A stretch of 64,000 nt of DNA, taken from positions 496,001 to 560,000 of the forward strand of contig NZ_QXNY01000005.1 in the NCBI RefSeq assembly GCF_003572205.1, written 5' to 3'. Position numbers and translations under genes: made by a program. Position 1 is the first letter of the stretch. The number at the start of each line of letters is the position of its first letter. Below, one piece after another: positions 44,762 through 53,612 of this stretch. A model generated the notes under the pieces. The model had not been told where the DNA came from. It saw only the letters and a list, made by a program, of their open reading frames with translations, and made no database searches. The stretch comes from Algihabitans albus. GTDB taxonomy: Bacteria; Pseudomonadota; Alphaproteobacteria; Kiloniellales; DSM-21159.

Positions 44762-45201
44762 CGGGTCTGTTCCTTCTCCGGCACCAGCGTGCCTTGAATG
44801 CTGCGGGAGTGTCCGCGGAACTCCGCGATCAGGGTGCCGTCCTGGTCCGTCACTCGGATGTCGTAGATACCGTTGCGCCCGGCGCGCGTGCGTTCGACGG
44901 CCTCGGCGCTGAGACGGTTCCCAAGTTTAGCCGGTGCCAGGAAGGTCACCGAGCAGTGCTGCGCGACGGTCGTCCTGTTGTAGGCGTTGCAGGCGTAGGC
45001 GAAGGCCGTGTCGGCCAAGGTGAAGATGAGGCCGCCGTGGCAGATGGCGTGGCCGTTGATCATGCGTTCGTCGACCGTCATGACGAGCTTCGCCGTTCCC
45101 GGTCCGACTGCTTCGACCGTTATACCGAGATGCCGGGCGGCCTGGTCCTTCGCGAACATGGCCGTGGCGCAGATTTCGGCAAGGCGTTGCGGGTCGGTCA
45201 T
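44758..45201 (-). CDS. paaI: Hydroxyphenylacetyl-CoA thioesterase PaaI
   Basis: Hotdog-fold thioesterase of 147 residues, thought to free CoA from dead-end ring-hydroxylated intermediates. The catalytic region is [20 protein letters not shown], and [15 protein letters not shown] and RNGIYDIRV agree with PaaI. It lies after paaG with a 91-base gap and overlaps paaJ by 4 bases. Identification is firm. Confidence 0.94.
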   Translation of the reverse strand: MTDPQRLAEICATAMFAKDQAARHLGITVEAVGPGTAKLVMTVDERMINGHAICHGGLIFTLADTAFAYACNAYNRTTVAQHCSVTFLAPAKLGNRLSAEAVERTRAGRNGIYDIRVTDQDGTLIAEFRGHSRSIQGTLVPEKEQTR

Positions 45202-45292
45202 GAAGAGGTGCCTCCGAACGTCGGGCGGTACGGTCGCGATCTGACGAGGCCTGGAATGGGGGGCCTGTCCGTGACGGGCTTCATGGTTTCGC

Positions 45293-46072
45293 TCACCGGC
45301 CCTTGAAGCTGGGCGGGCGTTTCTCCAGGAACGCCGTGACCCCCTCGCGATAGTCTTCCGTGCGGCCGGCTTGCCGCTGCAGGTCCCGCTCCAGGTCGAG
45401 TTGGGCCTCCAGGCTGTTGGTGGCCGCCGCCTGGATGGCCTGCTTGGTCAGGGCCAGTCCCTTGGTCGGAGCGACGGCGAAGTTCGCGGCCAGGGCCTCG
45501 GCCTGCGGCATCAGCTCATCGTCTTCGACCGCCTGCCAGATCAGCCCCCAGTCGGCGGCTTGCTCGGCCGAAAGCGGTTGCGCGGTCATGGCCAGCGCCT
45601 TGGCGCGGGCTTCGCCGACGAGCCGGGCGAGGGACCAGGTGCCGCCGCTATCCGGGACCAGACCGATCTTTGCGAAGGCTTGAATGAACTTCGCCGAGCG
45701 CGCCGCGAGGACGATATCGCAGGCCAGGGCGACGTTGGCGCCGGCGCCGGCGGCCACGCCGTTGACCGCACAGATCACCGGCAGCTCCAGTGCGCGGATC
45801 TTACGAACCAAGGGGTTGTAGAGCTTGTCGAGCGTTGCGCCGAGATCCGGAGTTTCGCCAGTCGGAAAGCTGCGGTCGCTCAGGTCCTGGCCGGCGCAAA
45901 AGCCGCGGCCGGCACCGGTGAGAATCAGGGCGCGCTGGCCGTCTTCCTGTGCCCGGTCGAGGGCTTCCGCCAGCCTGCCGTGCATTTCTCCGGTGAAGGA
46001 GTTCAGCTTGTCGGGGCGATTGAGCGTGATCAGCGCGTAGCCGTCTTTCGCCTTATAGAGCACGCTGTCCAT
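45293..46072 (-). CDS. paaG: Ring-1,2-epoxyphenylacetyl-CoA isomerase PaaG
   Basis: Crotonase-family isomerase converting the epoxide to 2-oxepin-2(3H)-ylideneacetyl-CoA. Starting at 46072 (GGGAGGAG upstream) gives 259 residues. Diagnostic PaaG features are RPDKLNSFTGEMHGRLAEAL, LTGAGRGFCAGQDLSDR and FAKIGLVPDSGGTW with the catalytic D141, as well as YNPLVRKI. It heads the minus-strand paa operon, 139 bases from the palindrome in the divergent promoter region. Confidence 0.94.
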   Translation of the reverse strand: MDSVLYKAKDGYALITLNRPDKLNSFTGEMHGRLAEALDRAQEDGQRALILTGAGRGFCAGQDLSDRSFPTGETPDLGATLDKLYNPLVRKIRALELPVICAVNGVAAGAGANVALACDIVLAARSAKFIQAFAKIGLVPDSGGTWSLARLVGEARAKALAMTAQPLSAEQAADWGLIWQAVEDDELMPQAEALAANFAVAPTKGLALTKQAIQAAATNSLEAQLDLERDLQRQAGRTEDYREGVTAFLEKRPPSFKGR

Positions 46073-46210
46073 GGCGAGGTCTCCTCCCGAAATGCCCTGC
46101 CGGTTCGATGCCGTTTTGCAGGATGCCTTTGTTGGGCCTGGCGGCCCGCATTCCACGGGCCGCTGACGATCGTCAAACACCACCGAAATCGTTCGTCCGC
46201 GACTTCGCTC

Positions 46211-46240
46211 TTGAAATGACCGACCGGTCGGTCAATTAAT
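46211..46240 (+). promoter_or_regulatory. Promoter with PaaR-type operator between -35 and -10
   Basis: TGACCGACCGGTCGGTCA at 46217-46234 is a perfect 18-bp palindrome. It occupies exactly the 18-base spacer between TTGAAA (46211-46216) and ATTAAT (46235-46240), a plus-strand sigma-70-like promoter. A repressor bound here would exclude polymerase and could shut off both divergent paa operons. The symmetry suits a TetR dimer, so the nearby PaaR gene product is the best candidate. Confidence 0.8.
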
Positions 46241-46366
46241 AGCAGCGTCGCCTGGGGTGCTGTCAATCTGCTCGACGGAGCCGCGGCGACGGTGCGAGGC
46301 GCGGGAAACAACCTGCCCCGTGCCGGGCGCGGACCAATGATGCTGAACCATAGGGGAGGTGGCCGC

Positions 46367-48034
46367 ATGGCCGATTTCTTCGCCGCTCATCGCGAGACTT
46401 TGGATCGCGCTTTGCAGGCTGTCTCTGTGCGCGACTACTGGTCGCCTTATCCCGAAGTCCCGAGCGGTAAGGTCTATGGTGAGACGGCCAAGGCGGACGG
46501 CGAGGCGGCCTTCAAGGCTGCCCTCGACTCCAAATTCGACCTCCATCAGCCGACCGACGGCCGCTGGATCGGCTCCGAGATCAGCCCTTACGGCTTCGCG
46601 CTCGGGACCACCTATCCCGCGGCCGACGTCGAGCAACTGATCGAGGCTTCGGAGGCTGCACGCCCGGCCTGGGCGGCCGCGCCGGTCGAAACGCGGATCG
46701 GCGTCGCGCTGGAGGTGCTGCAACGTCTCAACAAGCGCAGTTTCGAGATCGCGAATGCGGTCATGCACACCAGTGGTCAGGCTTTTCTCATGGCCTTCCA
46801 GGCAGGTGGCGCCCACGCTCAGGATCGCGGTCTGGAGGCGGTCGCCTACGCCTACGAAGAGCTGCGCAAGATCCCCGGTGCCGTGCTCTGGGAGAAACCC
46901 CAGGGCAAGAACCCGCCGCTGCAGCTCGACAAGACCTTCCGCATCGTTCCGCGCGGCGTGGCACTGGTCATCGGCTGTTCGACCTTTCCGACCTGGAACA
47001 GCTACCCCGGTTTCTTCGCCAGCCTGGTCACCGGCAATTCGGTGATCGTGAAGCCGCATCCGGGCGCGGTGCTACCGCTCGCGCTCACGGTGCGGATCGC
47101 CCGAAAGGTTCTGAGCGAGGCGGGCTTCGACCCCAACGTCGTGCTGCTGGCCGTCGATACCGCCGATGCCCCTATCGCCCAGACTCTGGCCCTGCGTCCG
47201 GAGGTGGGCATCATCGACTATACCGGCGGACCGGCCTTCGGTGGCTGGCTCGAGGAACAGGCGCGCGGCAAGCAGCTTTTCACGGAGCAGGCCGGCGTGA
47301 ATTCGGTGGTGGTCGAGTCGACCGACAACTTCAAGGGCCTCTGCGGCAACCTGGCCTTCTCCCTGTCTCTTTACAGCGGCCAGATGTGCACGGCGCCGCA
47401 AGATATCTTCGTGCCGGCTGAGGGCATCGAGACCGACCAGGGCCACAAGTCCTTCGACGAGGTTTGCGATGGTCTCTCGCTGGCGCTCGAGAAGCTGCTG
47501 GGCGATCCCGACCGCGCCGCCGCCGTTCTCGGCGCGATCCAGAACGAGGCGACGCTGCAGCGGATCGAAGACAGCAAGGGCTTCGGCACGGTCGTCCGGG
47601 CCTCGGCCCAGGTGGCGCATCCGCAGTTCGAGAAGGCGCGCATGGCGACCCCGCTGCTGCTCAAAGTCGAGGCCGCAGCGAGCGAGGCCTACGCGGAGGA
47701 GTGCTTCGGTCCGATCGCCTTCGTCGTGGCGACGCCGGACGCCGAGGCCGGTCTGACCCGCGCCGCCGCGCTGGCCAAGACCAAGGGAGCGATCACGGCC
47801 GGCGTGCACTCGACGGACGAAACCTTCCTGGCCAAGGCCGAACAGGCTTTCGCCGAGGCTGGGGTGTCGCTGTCGGAGAATCTGACCGGCCAGATCCTGG
47901 TCAATCAGTCTGCCGCTTTCAGCGACTATCATGTCAGCGGCGCCAATCCCGCCGGGAATGCTTGTCTGACCGATGCGGCCTTTGTCGCCAACCGCTTCCG
48001 GGTGGTCGCCGTGCGGCGCCCGCACGCGGCCTGA
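46367..48034 (+). CDS. paaN: Phenylacetate degradation aldehyde dehydrogenase PaaN (no MaoC domain)
   Basis: A 555-residue aldehyde dehydrogenase-fold protein of the PaaN group lacking the MaoC hydratase domain found in bifunctional PaaZ. The start at 46367 has AGGGGAGG upstream; earlier ATGs at 46337 and 46340 lack this. The sequence shows [57 protein letters not shown] and [16 protein letters not shown] with the catalytic cysteine. It should oxidise the ring-opening semialdehyde; a separate hydratase would be needed and is not seen nearby. Confidence 0.9.
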   Translation: MADFFAAHRETLDRALQAVSVRDYWSPYPEVPSGKVYGETAKADGEAAFKAALDSKFDLHQPTDGRWIGSEISPYGFALGTTYPAADVEQLIEASEAARPAWAAAPVETRIGVALEVLQRLNKRSFEIANAVMHTSGQAFLMAFQAGGAHAQDRGLEAVAYAYEELRKIPGAVLWEKPQGKNPPLQLDKTFRIVPRGVALVIGCSTFPTWNSYPGFFASLVTGNSVIVKPHPGAVLPLALTVRIARKVLSEAGFDPNVVLLAVDTADAPIAQTLALRPEVGIIDYTGGPAFGGWLEEQARGKQLFTEQAGVNSVVVESTDNFKGLCGNLAFSLSLYSGQMCTAPQDIFVPAEGIETDQGHKSFDEVCDGLSLALEKLLGDPDRAAAVLGAIQNEATLQRIEDSKGFGTVVRASAQVAHPQFEKARMATPLLLKVEAAASEAYAEECFGPIAFVVATPDAEAGLTRAAALAKTKGAITAGVHSTDETFLAKAEQAFAEAGVSLSENLTGQILVNQSAAFSDYHVSGANPAGNACLTDAAFVANRFRVVAVRRPHAA

Positions 48035-48050
48035 CGGGAGCCTCCAAGCC

Positions 48051-48665
48051 ATGGCCCAGGTCTACGCTTTTGAGGGGCTGGTACCGGCGGTGCATCCGAC
48101 GGCCTTTCTGCACCCGACCGCGGTGGTGATCGGCGATGTGATTGTCGGGGCGGACTGCTACGTCGGGCCGGGCGCCAGTCTGCGCGGCGACATGGGCCGG
48201 CTGGTGATGGAGCGCGGCTCGAACGTCCAGGACAACTGCACGCTTCACTGCTTCCCGCAACTCGACACGGTGATCGAGGAGGACGGCCATATCGGCCATG
48301 GTGCGGTGCTGCACGGTTGCCGGATCGGGCGCAATGCGCTGGTCGGTATGAATTCCGTGGTGATGGATGGTGCCGTGATCGGCGAGTCCGCCTTCGTGGC
48401 AGCCATGGCCTTCGTGAAGGCGGGCTTCAAGGTCCCGCCGCGCATGCTGGCCGGAGGGATCCCGGCCAAAGTGCTGCGTGCCCTGAGCGAGGAGGAGATC
48501 GCCTGGAAGTCGGAAGGCACGCGCGAGTATCAGGACCTGGCGGCGCGCTGCCGGCAGTCGCTGACGCCGGCGGTGCCGCTGTCGGAACCGGAGCCGGATC
48601 GGCCCCGGGTGAAGTCGAGCGGTCTCGCGCCGCTCAAACAGACGCGTGAGGCCGGCGCATCCTGA
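48051..48665 (+). CDS. paaY: PaaY hexapeptide-repeat protein
   Basis: Left-handed beta-helix protein of 204 residues, of the gamma-carbonic-anhydrase-like PaaY group, reported to act as a thioesterase that relieves CoA depletion by dead-end products. The start at 48051 is used. Hexapeptide repeats are seen in [20 protein letters not shown], and metal ligand histidines occur in [19 protein letters not shown]. It directly follows paaN. Confidence 0.92.
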   Translation: MAQVYAFEGLVPAVHPTAFLHPTAVVIGDVIVGADCYVGPGASLRGDMGRLVMERGSNVQDNCTLHCFPQLDTVIEEDGHIGHGAVLHGCRIGRNALVGMNSVVMDGAVIGESAFVAAMAFVKAGFKVPPRMLAGGIPAKVLRALSEEEIAWKSEGTREYQDLAARCRQSLTPAVPLSEPEPDRPRVKSSGLAPLKQTREAGAS

Positions 48666-48680
48666 ATTCGGCCGATCCGA

Positions 48681-48701
48681 CCGCTCTGCCAAGAAGAGCG
48701 G
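48681..48701 (+). promoter_or_regulatory. Hairpin in the livK leader
   Basis: CCGCTCT (48681-48687) pairs with AGAGCGG (48695-48701) over a 7-nt loop, between paaY and the transporter genes. Without a T tract it could be a partial terminator or 5' stabiliser. Confidence 0.4.
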
Positions 48702-48761
48702 CGGGAAAAGAAAACAGGCAGAGTCGGGCAACGACCTGCCGCTATGGGGAGTGAAATCACG

Positions 48762-49922
48762 ATGTCTCTAATCACGTTCCTGAAAGGCACGGCCGCCATG
48801 GCGGCCGTCATCGCCCTCTCCGCCGGTTGGGCGGCCGGCGAGGCGGCTGCTCAGATCAAGATCGGCTCGGTTCTCTCGATCACCGGGCCGGCGTCCTTCC
48901 TCGGCGACCCCGCGGAGAAGACCCTGCGCATGTACGTCGAGCGATTGAACGAGGCCGGCGGCGTCAACGGCGAACCGCTCGAACTGGTCATCTACGACAG
49001 CGAGGGCGACGCGAACAAGGCGCGGACCCTGGCCACGCGCTTGATCGAAGACGACGAAATCGTCGCGATGGTCGGCGGCTCCACGACCGGTACGACCATG
49101 GCCATGAGCCCACTGTTCGAGGATGCCGAGATCCCCTTCATCTCGCTGGCCGGCGGCATTGTGATCATCGACCCGGTCAATCCTTACGTCTTCAAGACGC
49201 CTCATACCGACCGTATGGCCTGCGAGAAGATCTACGAGGATATGCAGGCGCGCGGCCTGAGCAAGGTCGGGCTGATCAGCGGAACCGGCGGCTTCGGCAA
49301 GTCCATGCGCGGTCAGTGCCTGGACGTGGCGGACGACTACGGTATCGAAGTCGTCGCGGACGAGACCTACGGGCCGCGCGACACCGATATGACGCCTCAG
49401 CTCACCAACATTCGTAACGCGGCGGACCTGCAGGCCGTGCTCAATCCCGGCTTCGGTCAAGGGCCGGCCATCGTCACCAAGAACTTCGCCCAGCTCGGCA
49501 TCGATGTGCCGCTCTACCAGAGCCACGGCGTCGCCTCGAAATCCTTCATCGAGCTGGCCGGCGCCGCGGCCGAGGGCGTTCGATTGCCGGCCTCCGCTCT
49601 GTTGGTGGCCGAGCAACTGGAGGAGGACGATCCGCAGAAACAGGTGGTGGTCGACTACAAGACTGCTTTTGAGGCCGAGTGGAATCGCCCGGTCTCGACC
49701 TTCGGCGGACACGCCTACGACGGTCTCATGATCCTGGTCGAGGCCCTGCGGGCAGCCGGAAACTCCGATCCCGAGGAGCTGCGCGACACGATCGAGCAGA
49801 CCAGCGGTTTCATGGGAACGGCTGGTGAAGTCAACATGAGCCCGGACGATCACATGGGCCTCGATCTGACCGCCTTCCGCATGCTGGAGATCCGTGACGG
49901 CGATTGGACCATCGTTCAATAG
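48762..49922 (+). CDS. ABC transporter substrate-binding protein, HAAT family
   Basis: Periplasmic binding protein of the branched-chain amino acid/amide type (LivK), 386 residues. Signal peptide of about 30 residues ends near GEAAAQ; the mature start IKIGSVLSITGPASFLGDP is classic. The start at 48762 has GGGGAG upstream; an ATG 18 bases earlier is also possible. Members of this family also take up aromatic acids, so in this position after paaNY it may deliver phenylacetate or a related acid. A 15-bp hairpin follows immediately. Confidence 0.9.
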   Translation: MSLITFLKGTAAMAAVIALSAGWAAGEAAAQIKIGSVLSITGPASFLGDPAEKTLRMYVERLNEAGGVNGEPLELVIYDSEGDANKARTLATRLIEDDEIVAMVGGSTTGTTMAMSPLFEDAEIPFISLAGGIVIIDPVNPYVFKTPHTDRMACEKIYEDMQARGLSKVGLISGTGGFGKSMRGQCLDVADDYGIEVVADETYGPRDTDMTPQLTNIRNAADLQAVLNPGFGQGPAIVTKNFAQLGIDVPLYQSHGVASKSFIELAGAAAEGVRLPASALLVAEQLEEDDPQKQVVVDYKTAFEAEWNRPVSTFGGHAYDGLMILVEALRAAGNSDPEELRDTIEQTSGFMGTAGEVNMSPDDHMGLDLTAFRMLEIRDGDWTIVQ

Positions 49923-49931
49923 ACTCTCGTC

Positions 49932-49967
49932 CCGCCCCTCGCCGGCACCACGGCCGGCGAGGGGCGG
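49932..49967 (+). promoter_or_regulatory. Strong intercistronic hairpin after the binding-protein gene
   Basis: CCGCCCCTCGCCGGC (49932-49946) pairs perfectly with GCCGGCGAGGGGCGG (49953-49967) around a 6-nt loop, starting 10 bases after the stop codon. No T tract follows. Likely stabilises or partly terminates the upstream message so that binding protein exceeds permeases. Confidence 0.75.
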
Positions 49968-49999
49968 TTCGGTCTCGAAACAGGCGGACGCTCCAGGCG

Positions 50000-50872
50000 A
50001 TGGAAACCTTCTTGCAATTCCTGTTCAGCGGGCTGACCGTCGGTGCGGTCTACGCCATCGTCGCGCTGGGCTTCACCATCATCTACAACGCGTCGGACGT
50101 GATCAATTTCGCCCAGGGCGAGTTCGTCATGCTGGGCGGCATGTGCACGGTCTTCTTCTCGCTTTGGGGCCTGCCGCTGCCGGTCGCGGCCGTGGCGGCG
50201 GTGATCGTCACCAGCCTGATCGGCGTGGCACTCAACAAGCTCGCCATCGAGCCGGCGCGCGGCGCCAACGTGGTGACGCTGATCATCATCACCATCGGCG
50301 CCTCGATCTTCCTGCGCGGTCTGGCACAGGTCGTCTTCGACAAGCAGTTCCACCGCTTGCCGAGCTTCTCGGGCGACGCGCCGATCGATGTTCTGGGTGC
50401 GACGCTGACGCCTCAGTCGCTATGGGTGATGGGGGGCGCGGCGGTCATCGTCGTTCTGCTCTGGTACTTCTTCACCCGCACCACCTTCGGCAAATCGATC
50501 CTGGCGACCAGCCACAACCGTCTTGCCGCGCGATTGGTCGGCATCAACGTCGAGCTGGTGCTGCTGGCCTCCTTCGCGCTCTCGGCCGCCACGGGCGCGC
50601 TGGCCGGAATTCTGGTCACGCCGATCACGCTGACCTCTTTCGACGCCGGCACGATGCTGGCGCTCAAGGGCTTCGCTGCCGCCATTCTCGGCGGTATGGG
50701 CAACCCCCTCGGTGCGGTGGTCGGCGGTCTGCTGGTAGGAATCGCGGAAGCGATGGGGGCCGGCTATCTCTCCTCCGAATACAAGGATGCCGTGGCCTTC
50801 GTGATCATCCTGGCCGTTCTTTTCGTTCTGCCGAGCGGGCTGTTCGGCCGGCGCGGCACGGAGAGGGTCTGA
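50000..50872 (+). CDS. ABC transporter permease LivH-type
   Basis: Inner-membrane permease of 290 residues, HAAT family. It starts METFLQFLFSGLTVGAVYAI, continues with ASDVINFAQGEFVMLGGM and ends with LKGFAAAILGGMGNPLGAVVGGLL, all typical of LivH. Several membrane helices are evident. The start at 50000 follows the hairpin and excludes a spurious basic extension. Confidence 0.94.
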   Translation: METFLQFLFSGLTVGAVYAIVALGFTIIYNASDVINFAQGEFVMLGGMCTVFFSLWGLPLPVAAVAAVIVTSLIGVALNKLAIEPARGANVVTLIIITIGASIFLRGLAQVVFDKQFHRLPSFSGDAPIDVLGATLTPQSLWVMGGAAVIVVLLWYFFTRTTFGKSILATSHNRLAARLVGINVELVLLASFALSAATGALAGILVTPITLTSFDAGTMLALKGFAAAILGGMGNPLGAVVGGLLVGIAEAMGAGYLSSEYKDAVAFVIILAVLFVLPSGLFGRRGTERV

Positions 50873-50876
50873 CCCC

Positions 50877-51827
50877 ATGCCCGCTTGGCTGATGCAACCG
50901 CGAACCGGGGGGCTGTTGCTGCTCGCGGTGGTCATGGTCGCCGTCTATCTGGCCGCCCCCAACAACTTCTATCTCGATGTCGCGATCCAGATCGGGCTCA
51001 ACGCCATGGTGGTCGTCGGTCTGAACTTGCTGATCGGCTACGCCGGACAGATCAGTCTGGGACATGCAGGTTTCTTCGGACTGGGGGCCTATGCTTCGGC
51101 CGTTCTGCCCGTTCATCTCGGGATTCCGCCCTTGGCCGCGCCCTTCGTCGGCATGCTCTGCGTCGGGCTTCTGGCTTTCCTGGTGGCGCGTCCGGTGCTC
51201 CGGCTCAAGGGCCACTACCTGGCCATGGCGACGCTGGGTCTGGGGCTACTGGTCTTCATGCTCCTGACCAACGAGTCGCAGCTCACCGGCGGGCCCGACG
51301 GCATGACGGTGGAGCGGCTGCGGATTTTCGGCGAGCGCATCAGCGGCAAGGACTGGTGGTACCTGATCACCTCGGTGATGCTGCTGCTGTCGGTCTGGCT
51401 GACGCTGAACCTGATCGACAGTCCGACCGGCCGTGCGCTGCGTGCGCTGCACGACAGCCAGATCGCGGCGCAGGTCGCTGGAGTGGATGTGGCGCGCTTC
51501 AAGGTGATCGCCTTCGTCTACTCGGCCATGCTGGCCAGCCTCGCCGGCTCCATGTCGGCGCTCTACTCCGGCTTCGTGACGCCGGACAAGGCCGGTTTCC
51601 TGCATTCCATCGAACTGGTGATCATGGTCGTGCTGGGCGGCATGGGCTCGACCTTCGGCGGCATCATCGGCGCCGCGGTGCTGACCTCGTTGCCCCAGTT
51701 CCTGACGGTCTTCGCGGAATACGAGCACATGTTGCTGGGCGCGATCCTGATGACCGTCATGATCTTCCTGCGCCGCGGTCTGCTGCCCGGACTGCTGGAC
51801 TCCCTGCGGCGGAGGCGCGCCTCATGA
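50877..51827 (+). CDS. ABC transporter permease LivM-type
   Basis: Second permease, 316 residues, with the LivM marks NAMVVVGLNLLIGYAGQISL, GHAGFFGLGAYASAVL and ELVIMVVLGGMGSTFGGI IGA. It follows livH by 4 bases and overlaps livG (ATGA), showing tight operon coupling. Works with LivH to form the channel. Confidence 0.94.
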   Translation: MPAWLMQPRTGGLLLLAVVMVAVYLAAPNNFYLDVAIQIGLNAMVVVGLNLLIGYAGQISLGHAGFFGLGAYASAVLPVHLGIPPLAAPFVGMLCVGLLAFLVARPVLRLKGHYLAMATLGLGLLVFMLLTNESQLTGGPDGMTVERLRIFGERISGKDWWYLITSVMLLLSVWLTLNLIDSPTGRALRALHDSQIAAQVAGVDVARFKVIAFVYSAMLASLAGSMSALYSGFVTPDKAGFLHSIELVIMVVLGGMGSTFGGIIGAAVLTSLPQFLTVFAEYEHMLLGAILMTVMIFLRRGLLPGLLDSLRRRRAS

Positions 51828-52606
51828 GCCAGTTGAAGGTGGAGGGCCTGTCGATCGACTTCGGCGGCTTGCGCGCCATCGACAAGCTGAGCTTCGAGAT
51901 CGCGCCCGGCACGATCCACTCGATCATCGGGCCGAACGGCGCCGGTAAGACGACGTTGTTCAACCTGATCACCGGGATCTACACGCCGACCGAAGGGCGG
52001 ATCCTGCTGGAGGGCGAGGAGGTGACAGGCCTGCCGCCTCACCGGCTGGCCCGGCGCGGCATGTGTCGCACCTTTCAGAATCTGCAGATCTTCGACCGCA
52101 TGACGGCGGCCGAGAACGTCATGCTCGGGCGCCACCTTCAGGAATCCACGGGCTTCTTCAGTCATCTGTTGCGTCTCCCGGCGGTCATCGCCGAGAACCG
52201 CCGGACGCGCGCGCGCGCCTTGGAGCTGTTGGACCACGTCGGTCTCGCCGCGCAGGTGGACACGCCGGCCGGTGCGCTGCCTTACGGCGCGCTGAAGCGG
52301 CTGGAGATTGCACGCGCTCTGGCCGGCGAGCCCAAGATGCTGCTGCTCGACGAGCCGGCGGCGGGCTGCAACGCGGTCGAAACCCAGGAGATCGATGCGC
52401 TGATTCAGAAGGTGGCCGAGGACGGTGTCACCGTCGTGCTGGTCGAGCACGACATGCACCTGGTGATGAACATCTCGAACCACATCCTGGTCCTCGACTA
52501 CGGCAAGAAGCTGGCCGAGGGCACGGCCGAGGAGGTGCGGCGCAATCCCGATGTGATCGCCGCCTACCTCGGCCAGCAGGCCGAACCGGAGGCCGCGCAT
52601 GCCTGA
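51824..52606 (+). CDS. ABC transporter ATPase LivG-type
   Basis: Cytoplasmic ATPase subunit, 260 residues. Walker A is GPNGAGKTT (36-44), the signature region reads LPYGALKRLEIARALA as usual for LivG, and Walker B is MLLLDEPAAGCNAVET. The C-terminal motif includes VEHDMHLVMNISNHILVLDYG. It overlaps livM by 4 bases and livF by 8. Confidence 0.95.
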   Translation: MSQLKVEGLSIDFGGLRAIDKLSFEIAPGTIHSIIGPNGAGKTTLFNLITGIYTPTEGRILLEGEEVTGLPPHRLARRGMCRTFQNLQIFDRMTAAENVMLGRHLQESTGFFSHLLRLPAVIAENRRTRARALELLDHVGLAAQVDTPAGALPYGALKRLEIARALAGEPKMLLLDEPAAGCNAVETQEIDALIQKVAEDGVTVVLVEHDMHLVMNISNHILVLDYGKKLAEGTAEEVRRNPDVIAAYLGQQAEPEAAHA

Positions 52607-53312
52607 TGCGATGCTGAAGGTCGAGGGACTGACCAGCCATTACGGCCGCATTCAGGCGCTGAGGGGCGTCGACATCGAGGTGGCGCCCGGTGAACTGGTG
52701 GCCTTGGTCGGCGGCAACGGCGCCGGCAAGACCACCTTGCTGCGCACGCTCTCCGGCGTTCAGCCGTCGAGCGGCGGCCGAGTGGTCTTCGAAGGCCAGG
52801 ACATTACCGCGGCCAAACCGCATATACGGGTCAAGCTCGGCATCGCTCAGGTGCCGGAAGGCCGCCAGGTCTGGGGACCCTTGAGCGTCGAGGACAACCT
52901 TCGGCTCGGCGCCGTGCTGCGGCGGGACCGCGAAATCGCGCGGGACCTGGAGCGCGTCTACGCCATGTTCCCGATCCTGAAGGAGCGGCGGCGCCAGGCG
53001 GCCGGGACTCTCTCCGGTGGCCAGCAGCAGATGTTGGCCATGGGCCGGGCGCTGCTGACCAAGCCGCGCCTGCTGCTGCTCGACGAGCCCTCTATGGGTC
53101 TTGCCCCGCTTCTGGTGGAGCAGATCCTGACCTCCGTTCTCGATCTCAAGGAGCAGGGCGTCACCGTCTTTCTGGTCGAACAGAACGCCTTCGCCGCCCT
53201 GAAGATCGCCGACCGCGGCTACGTGCTGGAGACCGGCAAGGTGGTCCTGAGCGACAGCGGTAAAGCTCTGCTGGCCAACGAGCGGGTGAAGGAAGCCTAC
53301 CTCGGCGTCTAG
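52599..53312 (+). CDS. ABC transporter ATPase LivF-type
   Basis: Second ATPase, 237 residues. Walker A is GGNGAGKTT, signature LSGGQQQMLAMGRALL, Walker B LLLLDEPSMGLAP, and the LivF-typical end VFLVEQNAFAALKIADRGYV. It completes the five-gene HAAT importer and is the last gene of the plus-strand paa unit. A repeat-containing spacer follows. Confidence 0.95.
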   Translation: MPDAMLKVEGLTSHYGRIQALRGVDIEVAPGELVALVGGNGAGKTTLLRTLSGVQPSSGGRVVFEGQDITAAKPHIRVKLGIAQVPEGRQVWGPLSVEDNLRLGAVLRRDREIARDLERVYAMFPILKERRRQAAGTLSGGQQQMLAMGRALLTKPRLLLLDEPSMGLAPLLVEQILTSVLDLKEQGVTVFLVEQNAFAALKIADRGYVLETGKVVLSDSGKALLANERVKEAYLGV

Positions 53313-53347
53313 TAAGCTGTTGGAAAAGGCCTGTCCGGCATCGACGC

Positions 53348-53414
53348 CCTTCGACAAGCTCAGGTGAAGATAGAACTTTTCAATGCCTTGGCTTTATCCT
53401 GAGCTTGTCGAAGG
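53348..53414. repeat. Dispersed-type palindromic repeat (long hairpin)
   Basis: CCTTCGACAAGCTCAGG (53348-53364) and CCTGAGCTTGTCGAAGG (53398-53414) form perfect 17-bp arms with a 33-nt loop. The arm sequence is a motif that I know recurs as a REP-like intergenic palindrome in many GC-rich bacteria. Its place after livF would also let it serve as a transcript end. Confidence 0.8.
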
Positions 53415-53438
53415 ATAGCCATGCTCAAGAACACTAAG

Positions 53439-53463
53439 CTGTTCCAGCAGCCTGCTGTAACAG
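53439..53463. terminator. Compact hairpin downstream of the livF repeat
   Basis: CTGTTCCAGCAG (53439-53450) pairs with CTGCTGTAACAG (53452-53463) with a single mismatch and a minimal centre, so a real RNA hairpin would open a few central pairs. It may belong to the same repeat element or form a 3'-end structure. No T tract. Confidence 0.4.
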
Positions 53464-53588
53464 AGTCCGGTCCCATGATCTCGCCAGAGGCGATCCATCG
53501 ACTGGATATTTCTGCCCTAACTGTCTCATGTTGAATGGATCAGGGTGTCTTGTTCAAAAACTCTCTTTATCTAGCTTGATTATATGTG

Positions 53589-53612
53589 TGCATCATGCAT
53601 ATGTTTGATGCA
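53589..53612. promoter_or_regulatory. Inverted repeat over the MarR gene start, candidate autoregulatory site
   Basis: TGCATCA (53589-53595) and TGATGCA (53606-53612) are perfect 7-bp arms with a 10-nt spacer in an AT-rich stretch. The right arm runs into the ATG at 53612. Binding by the MarR-type product would block its own expression and that of the coupled exporter gene. Confidence 0.55.

Noticed and set aside
53348-53414. CRISPR-like repeat
   Set aside because: Only one inverted pair, no series of direct repeats with spacers and no cas genes.
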